DNA of 64,000 nt from an uncultured bacterium (GTDB lineage: Bacteria > Edwardsbacteria > AC1 > EtOH8), in the NCBI GenBank assembly GCA_937863685.1, contig CALMGM010000002.1, forward strand, positions 1-64,000, in the 5' to 3' direction. Positions 33,570 to 41,244 of the stretch are shown piece after piece. How positions within the stretch are numbered: position 1 is the stretch's first letter; the number at the start of each line of letters is the position of its first letter. The position numbers and the translations under genes were made by a program. The notes beneath the pieces are model-generated. The model saw only the letters and a program-made list of their open reading frames with translations. It had not been told where the DNA came from and ran no database searches.

Positions 33570-34070
33570 ATGCTCAGTGATAAATTAACATCCTGCGGGA
33601 TTGCCGACCATTCGGATATCCCTGCCTCCTGGCCGTCGGAAGAACGGCTGAAAAAAGGACCGGTGGTCGTTGTGGAATGTTTTCAGGAGATCCCCTGCAA
33701 TCCCTGCGAGACCAGCTGTCCCCGCCAGGCCATCGTGGTCGGTGAGAACATCAACGACCTGCCCAAGGTGGACCATGCCAAATGCAACGGCTGCACCATC
33801 TGTGTCTCCCGCTGCCCGGGCCTGGCCATCTTTGTGATCGACGTCAATTATTCGGAAACGGAAAGTCTGGTGACCATGCCTTACGAGTTCCTGCCTCTGC
33901 CGGAGAAGGGCGATACGGTCTCAGCTTTGGATCGGGCAGGGAAGGAATGTTGCCGGGCAAAAGTGGTCAAAGTGGTAAACACCAAGGCCCAGGGCAAGAC
34001 CCCGCTGGTGACCCTGACAATACCCAGGGGAATGGAGAAATCGATCCGGTTTTTCAAATTGATCCCCTGA
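33570..34070 (+). CDS. 4Fe-4S ferredoxin-type subunit
   Basis: 166 residues. A Cys cluster CNPCETSCP and a full motif CNGCTICVSRCP suggest one to two 4Fe-4S centres. The C-terminal ~70 residues form a small beta domain of unknown role. It is the likely electron-exit subunit of the dehydrogenase complex. The gap before the next gene holds a family B repeat. Confidence 0.82.
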   Translation: MLSDKLTSCGIADHSDIPASWPSEERLKKGPVVVVECFQEIPCNPCETSCPRQAIVVGENINDLPKVDHAKCNGCTICVSRCPGLAIFVIDVNYSETESLVTMPYEFLPLPEKGDTVSALDRAGKECCRAKVVKVVNTKAQGKTPLVTLTIPRGMEKSIRFFKLIP

Positions 34071-34118
34071 TTTTTTACCAACAAAGTTACCCTGATCCCA
34101 AAGCATGAATTATATATT

Positions 34119-34142
34119 CCTTGGTGCCTTAGTGTCTTTGTG
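34119..34142. repeat. Dispersed repeat (family B), minus orientation
   Basis: CCTTGGTGCCTTAGTGTC...TTTGTG is the approximate inverse complement of 28247-28271. It sits precisely at the left boundary of the eight-gene membrane cluster, just upstream of the weak candidate promoter TTGAAT (34144) / TATTAA (34167). Confidence 0.5.
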
Positions 34143-34189
34143 TTTGAATTACCAAAAATATAACATTATTAATAAACAAAAGGGACGTT

Positions 34190-35329
34190 ATGATCAAGAT
34201 CAAATATGCAGTCCTGCTGATATTGTTCCTGCTTCCGGCCCTGACCCCGGCCCTGGAGCCGCCGACCGATATCAAGCTGACGGATGCTCCCAATGATGAC
34301 GGCTCCATTGTCATCATGGAGTGGCAATCATCTCCCTCGGAAAACGAGCCGGGGTTCATGGGCTACAATATTGAGCGGTCAATGATGCCAAACGATTCCT
34401 TCCAGATGATCGCCTGGGTACCCAAGGGTACGACCGAGCACGAGGATAATTCCGTCGAGATCATCGGCCGGAATTATTATTATAAGGTGGTGGCCGTCAA
34501 CGAGAGCGGGGACAGCGCCGTCAGCGCCTTGGCCGGACCGATATCCACCACCCAGAGCTGGTTCAACACCGGCAAGCTGAACACATTGTTCGGCACCTTT
34601 CTGTTCATCGCCATAACCCTGTTATACATCTATTGGGCCCGCAAGGGCAAGCTGTTCATCCGGCGCATCTCAGGATTGGACGCGGTGGAGGAGGCCATCG
34701 GCCGGGCCACCGAGATGGGACGGCCGATACTTTACTGCAATGGCATCGGCCTGATAGATTCAATATCCACCGTGGCTTCCCTGAACATCCTGGGACAGGT
34801 GGCCAAGAAGACCGCCGAGTACGATACCCCGCTGACCGTACCCACCGCCGACCCGGTGGTGCATGCGGTGGCCCGGGAGATGGTCAAGGAGGGTTACAAA
34901 AGCGTGGGTCGTCCCGATCTGTTCAAGGAGGATTCGGTATACTTCATCACCCAGGACCAGATGGGATACGCCGCGGCCCTGGCCGGGATAATGGTCCGGG
35001 AAAAGCCGGCCACCAATTTTTTCATGGGTTATTATGCGGCCGAGTCCCTGGTGCTGGCCGAATCGGGCGCCGCCACCGGGGCCATCCAGATAGCCGGGAC
35101 CGACCAGATATCGCAATTGCCGTTCTTCATCACTGCCTGCGATTACACCCTGATCGGCGAGGAGCTGTACGCCGCCTCGGCCTACCTGTCCAAGGAGCCG
35201 CTGCTGGTGGGAAGCCTGAAGGGGCAGGATGCCTGCAAGCTGATCATCATCCTGTTCGTCCTGCTGGGCACCCTGGCGGCCCTGCTCTTCCGCTCCGATC
35301 TCATCTACAACCTTTTCAGCATTCACTAA
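34190..35329 (+). CDS. Tetrad protein A, copy 1: FN3 domain, membrane anchor and soluble domain
   Basis: 379 residues. Signal or anchor segment (5-21), a fibronectin type III-like domain (about 22-118, starting PPTDIKLTDAPND), a membrane helix (about 130-148), a basic stretch RKGKLFIRRISG, then a conserved alpha/beta domain (about 160-350: AIGRATEMGRPILY, NILGQVAKKTAEYDTP, GAIQIAGTD, FFITACDYTLIGEELYAASAYLS) and a last helix (353-372). The FN3 part probably faces outward and the conserved domain inward. It may match an uncharacterised DUF (DUF6754-like, from memory). Closely similar to 37538-38764. First of four genes repeated in tandem; function unknown. Confidence 0.85.
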   Translation: MIKIKYAVLLILFLLPALTPALEPPTDIKLTDAPNDDGSIVIMEWQSSPSENEPGFMGYNIERSMMPNDSFQMIAWVPKGTTEHEDNSVEIIGRNYYYKVVAVNESGDSAVSALAGPISTTQSWFNTGKLNTLFGTFLFIAITLLYIYWARKGKLFIRRISGLDAVEEAIGRATEMGRPILYCNGIGLIDSISTVASLNILGQVAKKTAEYDTPLTVPTADPVVHAVAREMVKEGYKSVGRPDLFKEDSVYFITQDQMGYAAALAGIMVREKPATNFFMGYYAAESLVLAESGAATGAIQIAGTDQISQLPFFITACDYTLIGEELYAASAYLSKEPLLVGSLKGQDACKLIIILFVLLGTLAALLFRSDLIYNLFSIH

Positions 35330-35341
35330 AGGTAAAGGAAT

Positions 35342-35962
35342 ATGAAAAAAAATATACCCATGGCCATAGTTTTCGTGCTGGGAGTGGCTTTCATCATCCA
35401 GTTCTTCATCCCCAGCCGGCCATCGCAGGTGGCCTTCAATACCATGATCGAATGGGATCTGATCATCTATGTTTTCGCTTCGGTGATCGCGGTGGACAGC
35501 CTGGTGCGGCACCACATCCTGAAGATCTCCCGCAAGAGCAAGGGCTGGGGATACAGCCTGGTCTATCTGGGCGCGGCGGTGTTCATGATACTGGCGGCGG
35601 TGTTCAGCGGCACCCGGGAGGGCAGTTTCTACATGAAGGTGTTCAATTATGCCCTGGCCCCCATGCAGGCCACCATGTTCGCCATTTTGGCCTTCTACAT
35701 GGCCTCGGCCAGCTACCGGGCATTTCGGGCCAAATCCACCGAAGCCACCATGCTGTTGATATCGGCCTTTATCGTGATGCTGGGGCTGATCCCGCAGGGG
35801 GCCGCCATCTGGAGCGGCCTGCCCAAACTTTCGGAGTGGCTGATGCTGGTGCCCAATATGGCCGCCAAGCGGGGCATCACCTTCGGCATCGGGCTGGGCA
35901 TCACCGCCACTTCCCTGAAGATCATCCTGGGCATCGAACGCAACTGGATGGGAGGACACTAA
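35342..35962 (+). CDS. Tetrad protein B, copy 1: polytopic membrane protein
   Basis: 206 residues with about six hydrophobic helices. Segments shared with its duplicate at 38774 are AFIIQFFIPS (helix 1), QATMFAILAFYMASASYRAFRAKS (split across helix 4 and a basic loop), and NMAAKRGITFG with TATSLKIILGIER at the end. The invariant, basic C-terminal loop and helix suggest a partner-binding face. No known family recognised. Twelve bases after A; C follows after one base. Confidence 0.85.
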   Translation: MKKNIPMAIVFVLGVAFIIQFFIPSRPSQVAFNTMIEWDLIIYVFASVIAVDSLVRHHILKISRKSKGWGYSLVYLGAAVFMILAAVFSGTREGSFYMKVFNYALAPMQATMFAILAFYMASASYRAFRAKSTEATMLLISAFIVMLGLIPQGAAIWSGLPKLSEWLMLVPNMAAKRGITFGIGLGITATSLKIILGIERNWMGGH

Positions 35963-35963
35963 C

Positions 35964-36815
35964 ATGTTGAAATTTTTGGCCAAGTTCGGCAAGCTGGACC
36001 GCCGGATCGTGTTCGCCCTTCTGCTGGCGGCCATCCTGATCCCGCTGTTGTTCAGCGTAAAATCACATTTTTATGTGGATGCCGCCACCAGGAGCATCTA
36101 TGATTATGTCGACCATATAGAACCGAACGGACGGCCCCTGATGATCTCTTTCGATTACGACCCCCAGGTGGCCGCCGAGCTGGACCCCATGGCCCGGGCG
36201 GTGCTGCGGCATTGTTTTGCCCGGGGGGTGAAAGTGGTCGGCTTGTCCCTGGCCCCGCAGGGCGATGCCATCGGGGAGGGGATCATAACCAAGGTGGCCA
36301 AGGAATACGGCAAAAAGAACGGGATCGATTACTGTTATTTTGGCTATCGCCCCGGCATGACCATCATCATGCTGCAGATGGGCGTCAACGTAAAAAAAGC
36401 CCTGCCGCTGGATTATTACCAGACCCCCTACGACAGCCTTCCCATGATGCATAACATACACAATTATGACGATATAGCCCTGGTCCTTTCTTTGGCCGGC
36501 TCGACCTATCCCTACAGCTGGATCATCTTTGCCGGCACCAAGTTCAAGGTCAAAATTGCCGCCGGACAGACGGCGGTGATGGCCCCGGACAATTATCCCT
36601 TTCTGCAGACCGGCCAGCTGGTGGGCCAGCTGGGCGGGATGAAGGGCGGGGCCGAATATGAACAACTGATTGTCGAGGCGGGCTATTACCATAAATCGGA
36701 TATTGCCAGCAAGGCCATGAGCGCCATCGCCTATTCGCATCTGTTGATCATCCTGCTGATCATTCTGGGGAACATAGGATATTTCATCTCCAAAAAGATC
36801 GAACAGAAAAAATGA
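35964..36815 (+). CDS. Tetrad protein C, copy 1: doubly anchored extracytoplasmic domain
   Basis: 283 residues. N-terminal helix (about 13-32), a ~210-residue alpha/beta domain, and a C-terminal helix (YSHLLIILLIILGNIGYF, about 254-274). Motifs shared with copy 2 are RHCFA-G-(V/I)-(K/R)-VV, DSLPMM, YPFLQ-GQLVG, GMKG-x2-EYE and LVLS-AGS. Helix polarity suggests the domain lies outside the cytoplasm. The conserved Cys, His, Tyr and Glu would suit a binding or catalytic pocket, but I recognise no enzyme family. Confidence 0.85.
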   Translation: MLKFLAKFGKLDRRIVFALLLAAILIPLLFSVKSHFYVDAATRSIYDYVDHIEPNGRPLMISFDYDPQVAAELDPMARAVLRHCFARGVKVVGLSLAPQGDAIGEGIITKVAKEYGKKNGIDYCYFGYRPGMTIIMLQMGVNVKKALPLDYYQTPYDSLPMMHNIHNYDDIALVLSLAGSTYPYSWIIFAGTKFKVKIAAGQTAVMAPDNYPFLQTGQLVGQLGGMKGGAEYEQLIVEAGYYHKSDIASKAMSAIAYSHLLIILLIILGNIGYFISKKIEQKK

Positions 36816-36854
36816 CGCAGTTATTTAAGAACTTTCAAAAGTAAGGATATAATA

Positions 36855-37487
36855 ATGAGCACAAATATCTGGGTATGGATAGCCGCCTTGTTGAGCCTGG
36901 CCATTTTCTCCTATCTCTATAAGGACAACCCGGCCTTCCGATTTGCCGAGCATCTGTTTACCGGGCTATCGGTGGGATATTTCATAGTACTCTATTGGAA
37001 TAACTACACCCTGCCGTACATTGTCACTCCGCTGGTCAATCATCGGTGGATAACCCTTATTCCCATGGCCCTGGGGATGATGTACTTTTTCAGGTTCATT
37101 CCCAAACTTAACCATCTGATCCTGATCCCCATCGCCATCAGCCTGGGATTCTGGAACGGCATGTCCATTCCGCTGACCTTTGAGGCCGACGTGCTCAAAC
37201 AGATCCAGGGCACCATGGTGAACACCTCCATGCTCACCAACATCTGGGATCCCCAGAAGGGGCTGATGGTGGGCCTGCTGGTGATGGTCGGGGTGATCAG
37301 CACCATCACCTATTTCTATTTCTCCCGGGAGCACAAGGGACCGATCAAGGTCACCGCCAATGTCGGCATCTGGTTCGTGATGATCGGCTTCGGGGCCACC
37401 TTCGGCTACACCGTCATGGCCCGGGTCTCCCTGCTGATCGCCCGGATGCAGTTTTTGTTCACCGATTGGATACATCTGATAAAATAA
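36855..37487 (+). CDS. Tetrad protein D, copy 1: polytopic membrane protein
   Basis: 210 residues with about six helices. Shared with copy 2: WVWIAALL...IFSYLYKDNPAFRFAEHLF at the N-terminus, YFYFSREHKG after helix 5, and GIWFVMIGFGA(T/S)FG...ARVSLLI-R-QFL-TDWIH-IK at the C-terminus. The charged, invariant ends suggest assembly with B or C. No known family recognised. AAGGA precedes the ATG. Confidence 0.85.
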   Translation: MSTNIWVWIAALLSLAIFSYLYKDNPAFRFAEHLFTGLSVGYFIVLYWNNYTLPYIVTPLVNHRWITLIPMALGMMYFFRFIPKLNHLILIPIAISLGFWNGMSIPLTFEADVLKQIQGTMVNTSMLTNIWDPQKGLMVGLLVMVGVISTITYFYFSREHKGPIKVTANVGIWFVMIGFGATFGYTVMARVSLLIARMQFLFTDWIHLIK

Positions 37488-37537
37488 GACAGGCCAGGGG
37501 CGGTTTTATAAGGTTATATGGGATATAAAGGGCATAA

Positions 37538-38764
37538 TTGATTATAATCAAAACCATAAAACGGAGAAGATTGATGAGGCTTAAAATCACCGGGCTGCTG
37601 TTGATGTTATGCTGGGCAACTGCAGCTATGGCTGCTTCACCAGTGACGGCCGCACCGCCAGAGGCTGTTTCGGTTGCGGTCATCGCCCCGCCGTCAGATA
37701 TCAAGGCAGTCGACACTCCCAACGATGCCGGGCATGCCATTACCGTAAGCTGGCAGGCGTCGCCGGATGAGGCCCAAAAATTGATCGAGGGCTACGAGGT
37801 CCTGCGGTCCGAAATTTCGGATGGGGAATTTGTCAAAGCGGGGTATGTCCCCTACGGGTTCACCAGCTTTGACGACCAGGATGTCCCGGCCAACGGGAAG
37901 GATTATTTCTACCGGGTCAGGGCGGTGGGCCGGGAGAGTCAGGCGCTGAGCGCCGTTTCAAATCCGGCCAGGGCCTCGGAGCAGTGGTTCAACACCCTGC
38001 GCATCAATGCCCTGATCAGCTGTATTTTGTTCACCATAATCGTGATGATCTTCATCGCCCGGGCCAGGAGCGGGCAGAGCCTTTTCATTCGTCGTATAGC
38101 CGGGCTGGCGGCGGTGGAGGAGGCGGTGGGCCGGGCCACCGAAATGGGTCGTCCCATTCTGTACGTGCCGGGCATTTCTACCATCGCGGATGTGGCCACC
38201 ATCGCCGCCCTGAACATCCTGGGGCAGGTGGCCAAAAAGACCGCCGAATACGATACTCCGCTGCTGGTGCCTAATAAGGATCCAGTGGTCTTTACCGTGG
38301 CCCAGGAGATCGTCAAGGAGGCCTACAACGAGATCGGCCGTCCCGATGCCTATAACCACGATTCGGTTTTTTATCTTACCGACAGCCAGATGGGATTCGC
38401 CTCGGGGGTGGACGGCATCATGGCCCGGGAAAAACCGGCCACCAACTTCTTTTTGGGAATGTTTTATGCCGAATCCCTGATCCTGGCGGAAACCGGGGCC
38501 GAGACCGGGGCCATTCAGATCGCCGGCACCGATGCCATCCACCAGCTGCCGTTCTTCATCACCGCCTGCGATTACACTCTGATCGGCGAGGAACTGTATG
38601 CCGCCTCGGCCTACCTTTCCCGCGAGCCGATGCTGCTGGGCACCCTCAAGGGCCAGGATTGGAGCAAGGCCATCATCGTGCTGTTGCTGATAATCGGCCT
38701 GGCCGCGTCGCTGATAAACCCCGGGATCAGGGTCATCATCCTGCAAATGCTAAGGGTAGGTTAA
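37538..38764 (+). CDS. Tetrad protein A, copy 2: FN3 domain, membrane anchor and soluble domain
   Basis: 408 residues by the longest frame; the ATG at 37574 gives MRLKITGLLLMLCWATAAMA, a clear signal peptide, and follows GGAGAAG, so it is the likelier start (396 residues). FN3-like domain (from PPSDIKAVDTPND), membrane helix, IRRIAGLAAVEEAVGRATEMGRPILY and the same conserved inner domain as copy 1, ending with a helix. By eye the inner domain is very similar between copies while the FN3 part and first 40 residues diverge, so the outer parts have evolved faster. Confidence 0.83.
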   Translation: MIIIKTIKRRRLMRLKITGLLLMLCWATAAMAASPVTAAPPEAVSVAVIAPPSDIKAVDTPNDAGHAITVSWQASPDEAQKLIEGYEVLRSEISDGEFVKAGYVPYGFTSFDDQDVPANGKDYFYRVRAVGRESQALSAVSNPARASEQWFNTLRINALISCILFTIIVMIFIARARSGQSLFIRRIAGLAAVEEAVGRATEMGRPILYVPGISTIADVATIAALNILGQVAKKTAEYDTPLLVPNKDPVVFTVAQEIVKEAYNEIGRPDAYNHDSVFYLTDSQMGFASGVDGIMAREKPATNFFLGMFYAESLILAETGAETGAIQIAGTDAIHQLPFFITACDYTLIGEELYAASAYLSREPMLLGTLKGQDWSKAIIVLLLIIGLAASLINPGIRVIILQMLRVG

Positions 38765-38773
38765 GGAGAGAAA

Positions 38774-39412
38774 ATGAAAAGACAGATACCTTTGATAATA
38801 GTTCTGACGCTGGGGATATTCTTTTTCATCCAGTTCTTCGTCCCCAGCCAGATATCAACCAATATCTATCAGACCACCCTGCAATGGACCCTGGTTATCA
38901 GCGCCTTTGCCATCGTGCTGGCCATAGGCAGTTTGGTCAACCATCATATGCTGAAGATCAAAAGACGCAAGCCTCATTGGTGGAACAGCATCGTGACCCT
39001 GGTGGCTCTGGTGGTGATGGCCCTGCTGGGAATCTTCGGGAGGGTAAAAGGCCTGGAGCCGCTGGGCGAGTTATATCGCAAGTTGTTTCATTATGTGCAA
39101 TCACCGATGGACCAGGCCATGTTCGCCATCCTGGCCTTCTATATGGCCTCGGCCGCCTACCGGGCCTTCCGGGCCCGTTCCCAGGAGGCGGCCCTGCTGC
39201 TGATCTCCGGCTTCATCGTGATGCTGGGGGTGATACCCTTCGGATCCATGATCTGGTCCAAGATCCCCGACATCGCCGAATGGATCATGATGGTTCCCAA
39301 CATGGCCGCCAAGCGCGGCATCCTGTTCGGGGTGGGCCTGGGAATGACGGCCACCTCGCTGAAGATCATCCTGGGCATTGAGCGCAGCTGGCTGGGAGGA
39401 GGTGGCAAATGA
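38774..39412 (+). CDS. Tetrad protein B, copy 2: polytopic membrane protein
   Basis: 212 residues, same six-helix layout as 35342-35962. Helix 1 ends FFIQFFVPS; the middle has MFAILAFYMASAAYRAFRARS; the end has NMAAKRGILFG and TATSLKIILGIER. The loop between helices 2 and 3 (KIKRRKPHW) is more basic than in copy 1. RBS AGGAG seven bases upstream. Overlaps C by four bases, tighter than in copy 1. Confidence 0.85.
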   Translation: MKRQIPLIIVLTLGIFFFIQFFVPSQISTNIYQTTLQWTLVISAFAIVLAIGSLVNHHMLKIKRRKPHWWNSIVTLVALVVMALLGIFGRVKGLEPLGELYRKLFHYVQSPMDQAMFAILAFYMASAAYRAFRARSQEAALLLISGFIVMLGVIPFGSMIWSKIPDIAEWIMMVPNMAAKRGILFGVGLGMTATSLKIILGIERSWLGGGGK

Positions 39413-40257
39413 AGATATTGGAGAATCTGACCAAGATAAACCGCCGGTATATCTTTCTGCTGGTGGCCCTGGCGGTGATCATTCCTCTGATAGTCCCCAT
39501 GAAACTGCCTACCATCCCGGGGAAATACACCGTCAAGCTGTACGGCTTTATCGACAAGATACCGCCCCAAAGCCAGCCGATATTGATAGCGGCCGATTAC
39601 AGCCCCTCCATGATGCCCGAGCTGCAGCCGATGCTGGAGGCGGTCATCCGGCACTGCTTCGCCAAGGGAATTCGGGTAGTGATCATGACCCTGGATCCCA
39701 ACGGTGCGGCCCTTTCGGAAGAAGCCCTTAAAAAGATAGCTCCGGAATACGGGGCCGTCAACGGGCGGGATTACGCCTTTTTGGGTTTTAAACCCGGCTC
39801 TTCCATCGTGATGATGTCCATCGGAGAGAATTTCCGCCAGGCATTTCCCACCGATTTCTACGGCACCCCGCTGGACAGCCTGCCGATGATGAACGGCATC
39901 CGAAACTACGCCGATGTGCCGCTGGTGCTCTCCATAGCCGGCAGCGCCATCACTCAGGGCTGGATCGCTTATGCCCATACCCGCTACCATGCCAATGTGG
40001 GGGCCGGATGCACCGCGGTCAGCACCGCCGACTACTATCCCTTTCTGCAGGCTGGGCAGCTGGTGGGGCTGTTGAACGGCATGAAGGGGGCCAGCGAGTA
40101 TGAATATTTAAACAAGAAGAACGGCTATTCCAGCGCCGCTCCGGTGGCCACCAAGGGGATGAACGCAGTTTCCATCGTTCACCTTTTGTTGATGCTGTTC
40201 ATCATTTTGGGCAATATCGGCTATCTGGTGACCCGGCACAACCAGAGCAAGAAGTAA
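39409..40257 (+). CDS. Tetrad protein C, copy 2: doubly anchored extracytoplasmic domain
   Basis: 282 residues, the duplicate of 35964-36815 with the same two anchors and motifs (IRHCFAKGIRVV, LDSLPMM, YPFLQAGQLVG, GMKGASEYE, IILGNIGY). Residues lying between motifs differ widely, so the motifs probably mark a functional pocket. ATGA overlap with B indicates translational coupling. No known family recognised. Confidence 0.85.
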   Translation: MKILENLTKINRRYIFLLVALAVIIPLIVPMKLPTIPGKYTVKLYGFIDKIPPQSQPILIAADYSPSMMPELQPMLEAVIRHCFAKGIRVVIMTLDPNGAALSEEALKKIAPEYGAVNGRDYAFLGFKPGSSIVMMSIGENFRQAFPTDFYGTPLDSLPMMNGIRNYADVPLVLSIAGSAITQGWIAYAHTRYHANVGAGCTAVSTADYYPFLQAGQLVGLLNGMKGASEYEYLNKKNGYSSAAPVATKGMNAVSIVHLLLMLFIILGNIGYLVTRHNQSKK

Positions 40258-40267
40258 GGAGAGCGAA

Positions 40268-40900
40268 ATGATATTTTCAACCAATCCCTGGGTGTGGATC
40301 GCGGCCATACTGACGTTGGGCATCTTCTCCTTTTTATATAAGGAGAATCCCTTCTACCGTTTTGCCGAGCACCTTTTCGTCGGCATTTCGGCTGGGTACG
40401 GCGTGGCCATCTACTGGAACAACGCCATAGTGCCCAATCTGTACGTCCCGGTTTTTCAGCAGCACAATTACTGGTTCATAATTCCCGGCCTTATAGGATT
40501 GATGTTCTTTTTCCGCTTTAGCTCCAAAGCCGGCTGGCTGATCCTGATACCCCTGGCAGTGCTATTGGGGACGGGCAGCGGGATGGGGCTGGCGCCCACC
40601 TTCCAGACCGATATTCTGAAACAAATGCAGAGCGCCATCGGTGATGCCACAAATCTGCAGCTGGGAGGCTGGGGTTTGGTTTGGGGATTGGTCACTTTTG
40701 TGGGGGTGCTAACCACCCTCAGCTACTTCTTCTTCTCCCGGGAGCAGAAGGGGGCTTTAAAAATTTCGGCCAATATCGGCATCTGGTTCATCATGATAGG
40801 CTTCGGGGCTTCTTTCGGCAACACCGTTATGGGGCGTATCGCTCTGCTTATCGGCCGGGTGCAGTTCCTGCTGACCGATTGGATACATGTGATTAAATAA
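40268..40900 (+). CDS. Tetrad protein D, copy 2: polytopic membrane protein
   Basis: 210 residues, exactly the length of copy 1. N-terminus NPWVWIAAILTLGIFSFLYKENP, RFAEHLFVGISAGYG, and C-terminus ANIGIWFIMIGFGASFG...LLIGRVQFLLTDWIHVIK. Equal length and collinear motifs show it arose by duplication of a complete four-gene block. AAGGAG lies eight bases before the ATG. It ends the block; a hairpin repeat follows. Confidence 0.85.
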   Translation: MIFSTNPWVWIAAILTLGIFSFLYKENPFYRFAEHLFVGISAGYGVAIYWNNAIVPNLYVPVFQQHNYWFIIPGLIGLMFFFRFSSKAGWLILIPLAVLLGTGSGMGLAPTFQTDILKQMQSAIGDATNLQLGGWGLVWGLVTFVGVLTTLSYFFFSREQKGALKISANIGIWFIMIGFGASFGNTVMGRIALLIGRVQFLLTDWIHVIK

Positions 40901-40917
40901 CTGACCTCTCCCTCGAT

Positions 40918-40943
40918 CCCTCTCCTAAAGCATTAGGAGAGGG
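40918..40943. repeat. Perfect hairpin repeat at the right boundary of the tetrad block
   Basis: CCCTCTCCTAA (40918-40928) and TTAGGAGAGGG (40933-40943), loop AGCA, with imperfect outer arms CCTCTCCC/GGGTGAGG. No T-run follows, so it is more likely a dispersed repeat than a strong terminator. Confidence 0.6.
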
Positions 40944-40970
40944 AAGGGTGAGGTTGTAATATTGAAAAGT

Positions 40971-41240
40971 ATGGCAAATAACAACGATAAAATAATCTGC
41001 CGCTGCGAGGACATCACCGAGTCCGAGGTCATAGAAGCAATTGGAAAAGGCGCAACCACGGCCGACGAGGTCAAGCGCCTGACCCGGGCCGGCATGGGGC
41101 ATTGCCAGGGCCGGACCTGCCGCCGGCTGATCAATCAGCTGCTGGCCAGCAAGCTGGGGCAGAGCCCGGAGGATCAGAAACCCGTCACTCAGCGCTCGCC
41201 GCTGCAGCCCGTCGCCCTGAAGATCCTGGCGGATTCGTGA
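40971..41240 (+). CDS. BFD-type 2Fe-2S subunit of the amino-acid dehydrogenase
   Basis: 89 residues from the ATG at 40971; a TTG at 40962 has a better-placed GTGAGG but adds only three residues. A BFD-like 2Fe-2S motif is visible: IICRCEDITESEV then GMGHCQGRTCRRL (C-x-C...C-x4-C). It matches the small Fe-S subunit or C-terminal module of HcnB/sarcosine oxidase alpha. It belongs functionally with 32110-34070, from which it is separated by the eight membrane genes. Confidence 0.88.
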   Translation: MANNNDKIICRCEDITESEVIEAIGKGATTADEVKRLTRAGMGHCQGRTCRRLINQLLASKLGQSPEDQKPVTQRSPLQPVALKILADS

Positions 41241-41244
41241 TCCG

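Noticed and set aside
34633-35970. 445-codon plus-strand frame overlapping tetrad genes A and B
   Set aside because: Gly/His/Arg/Pro-rich out-of-frame reading of A1 and B1; the real frames have signal peptides, helices and a homologous second copy.
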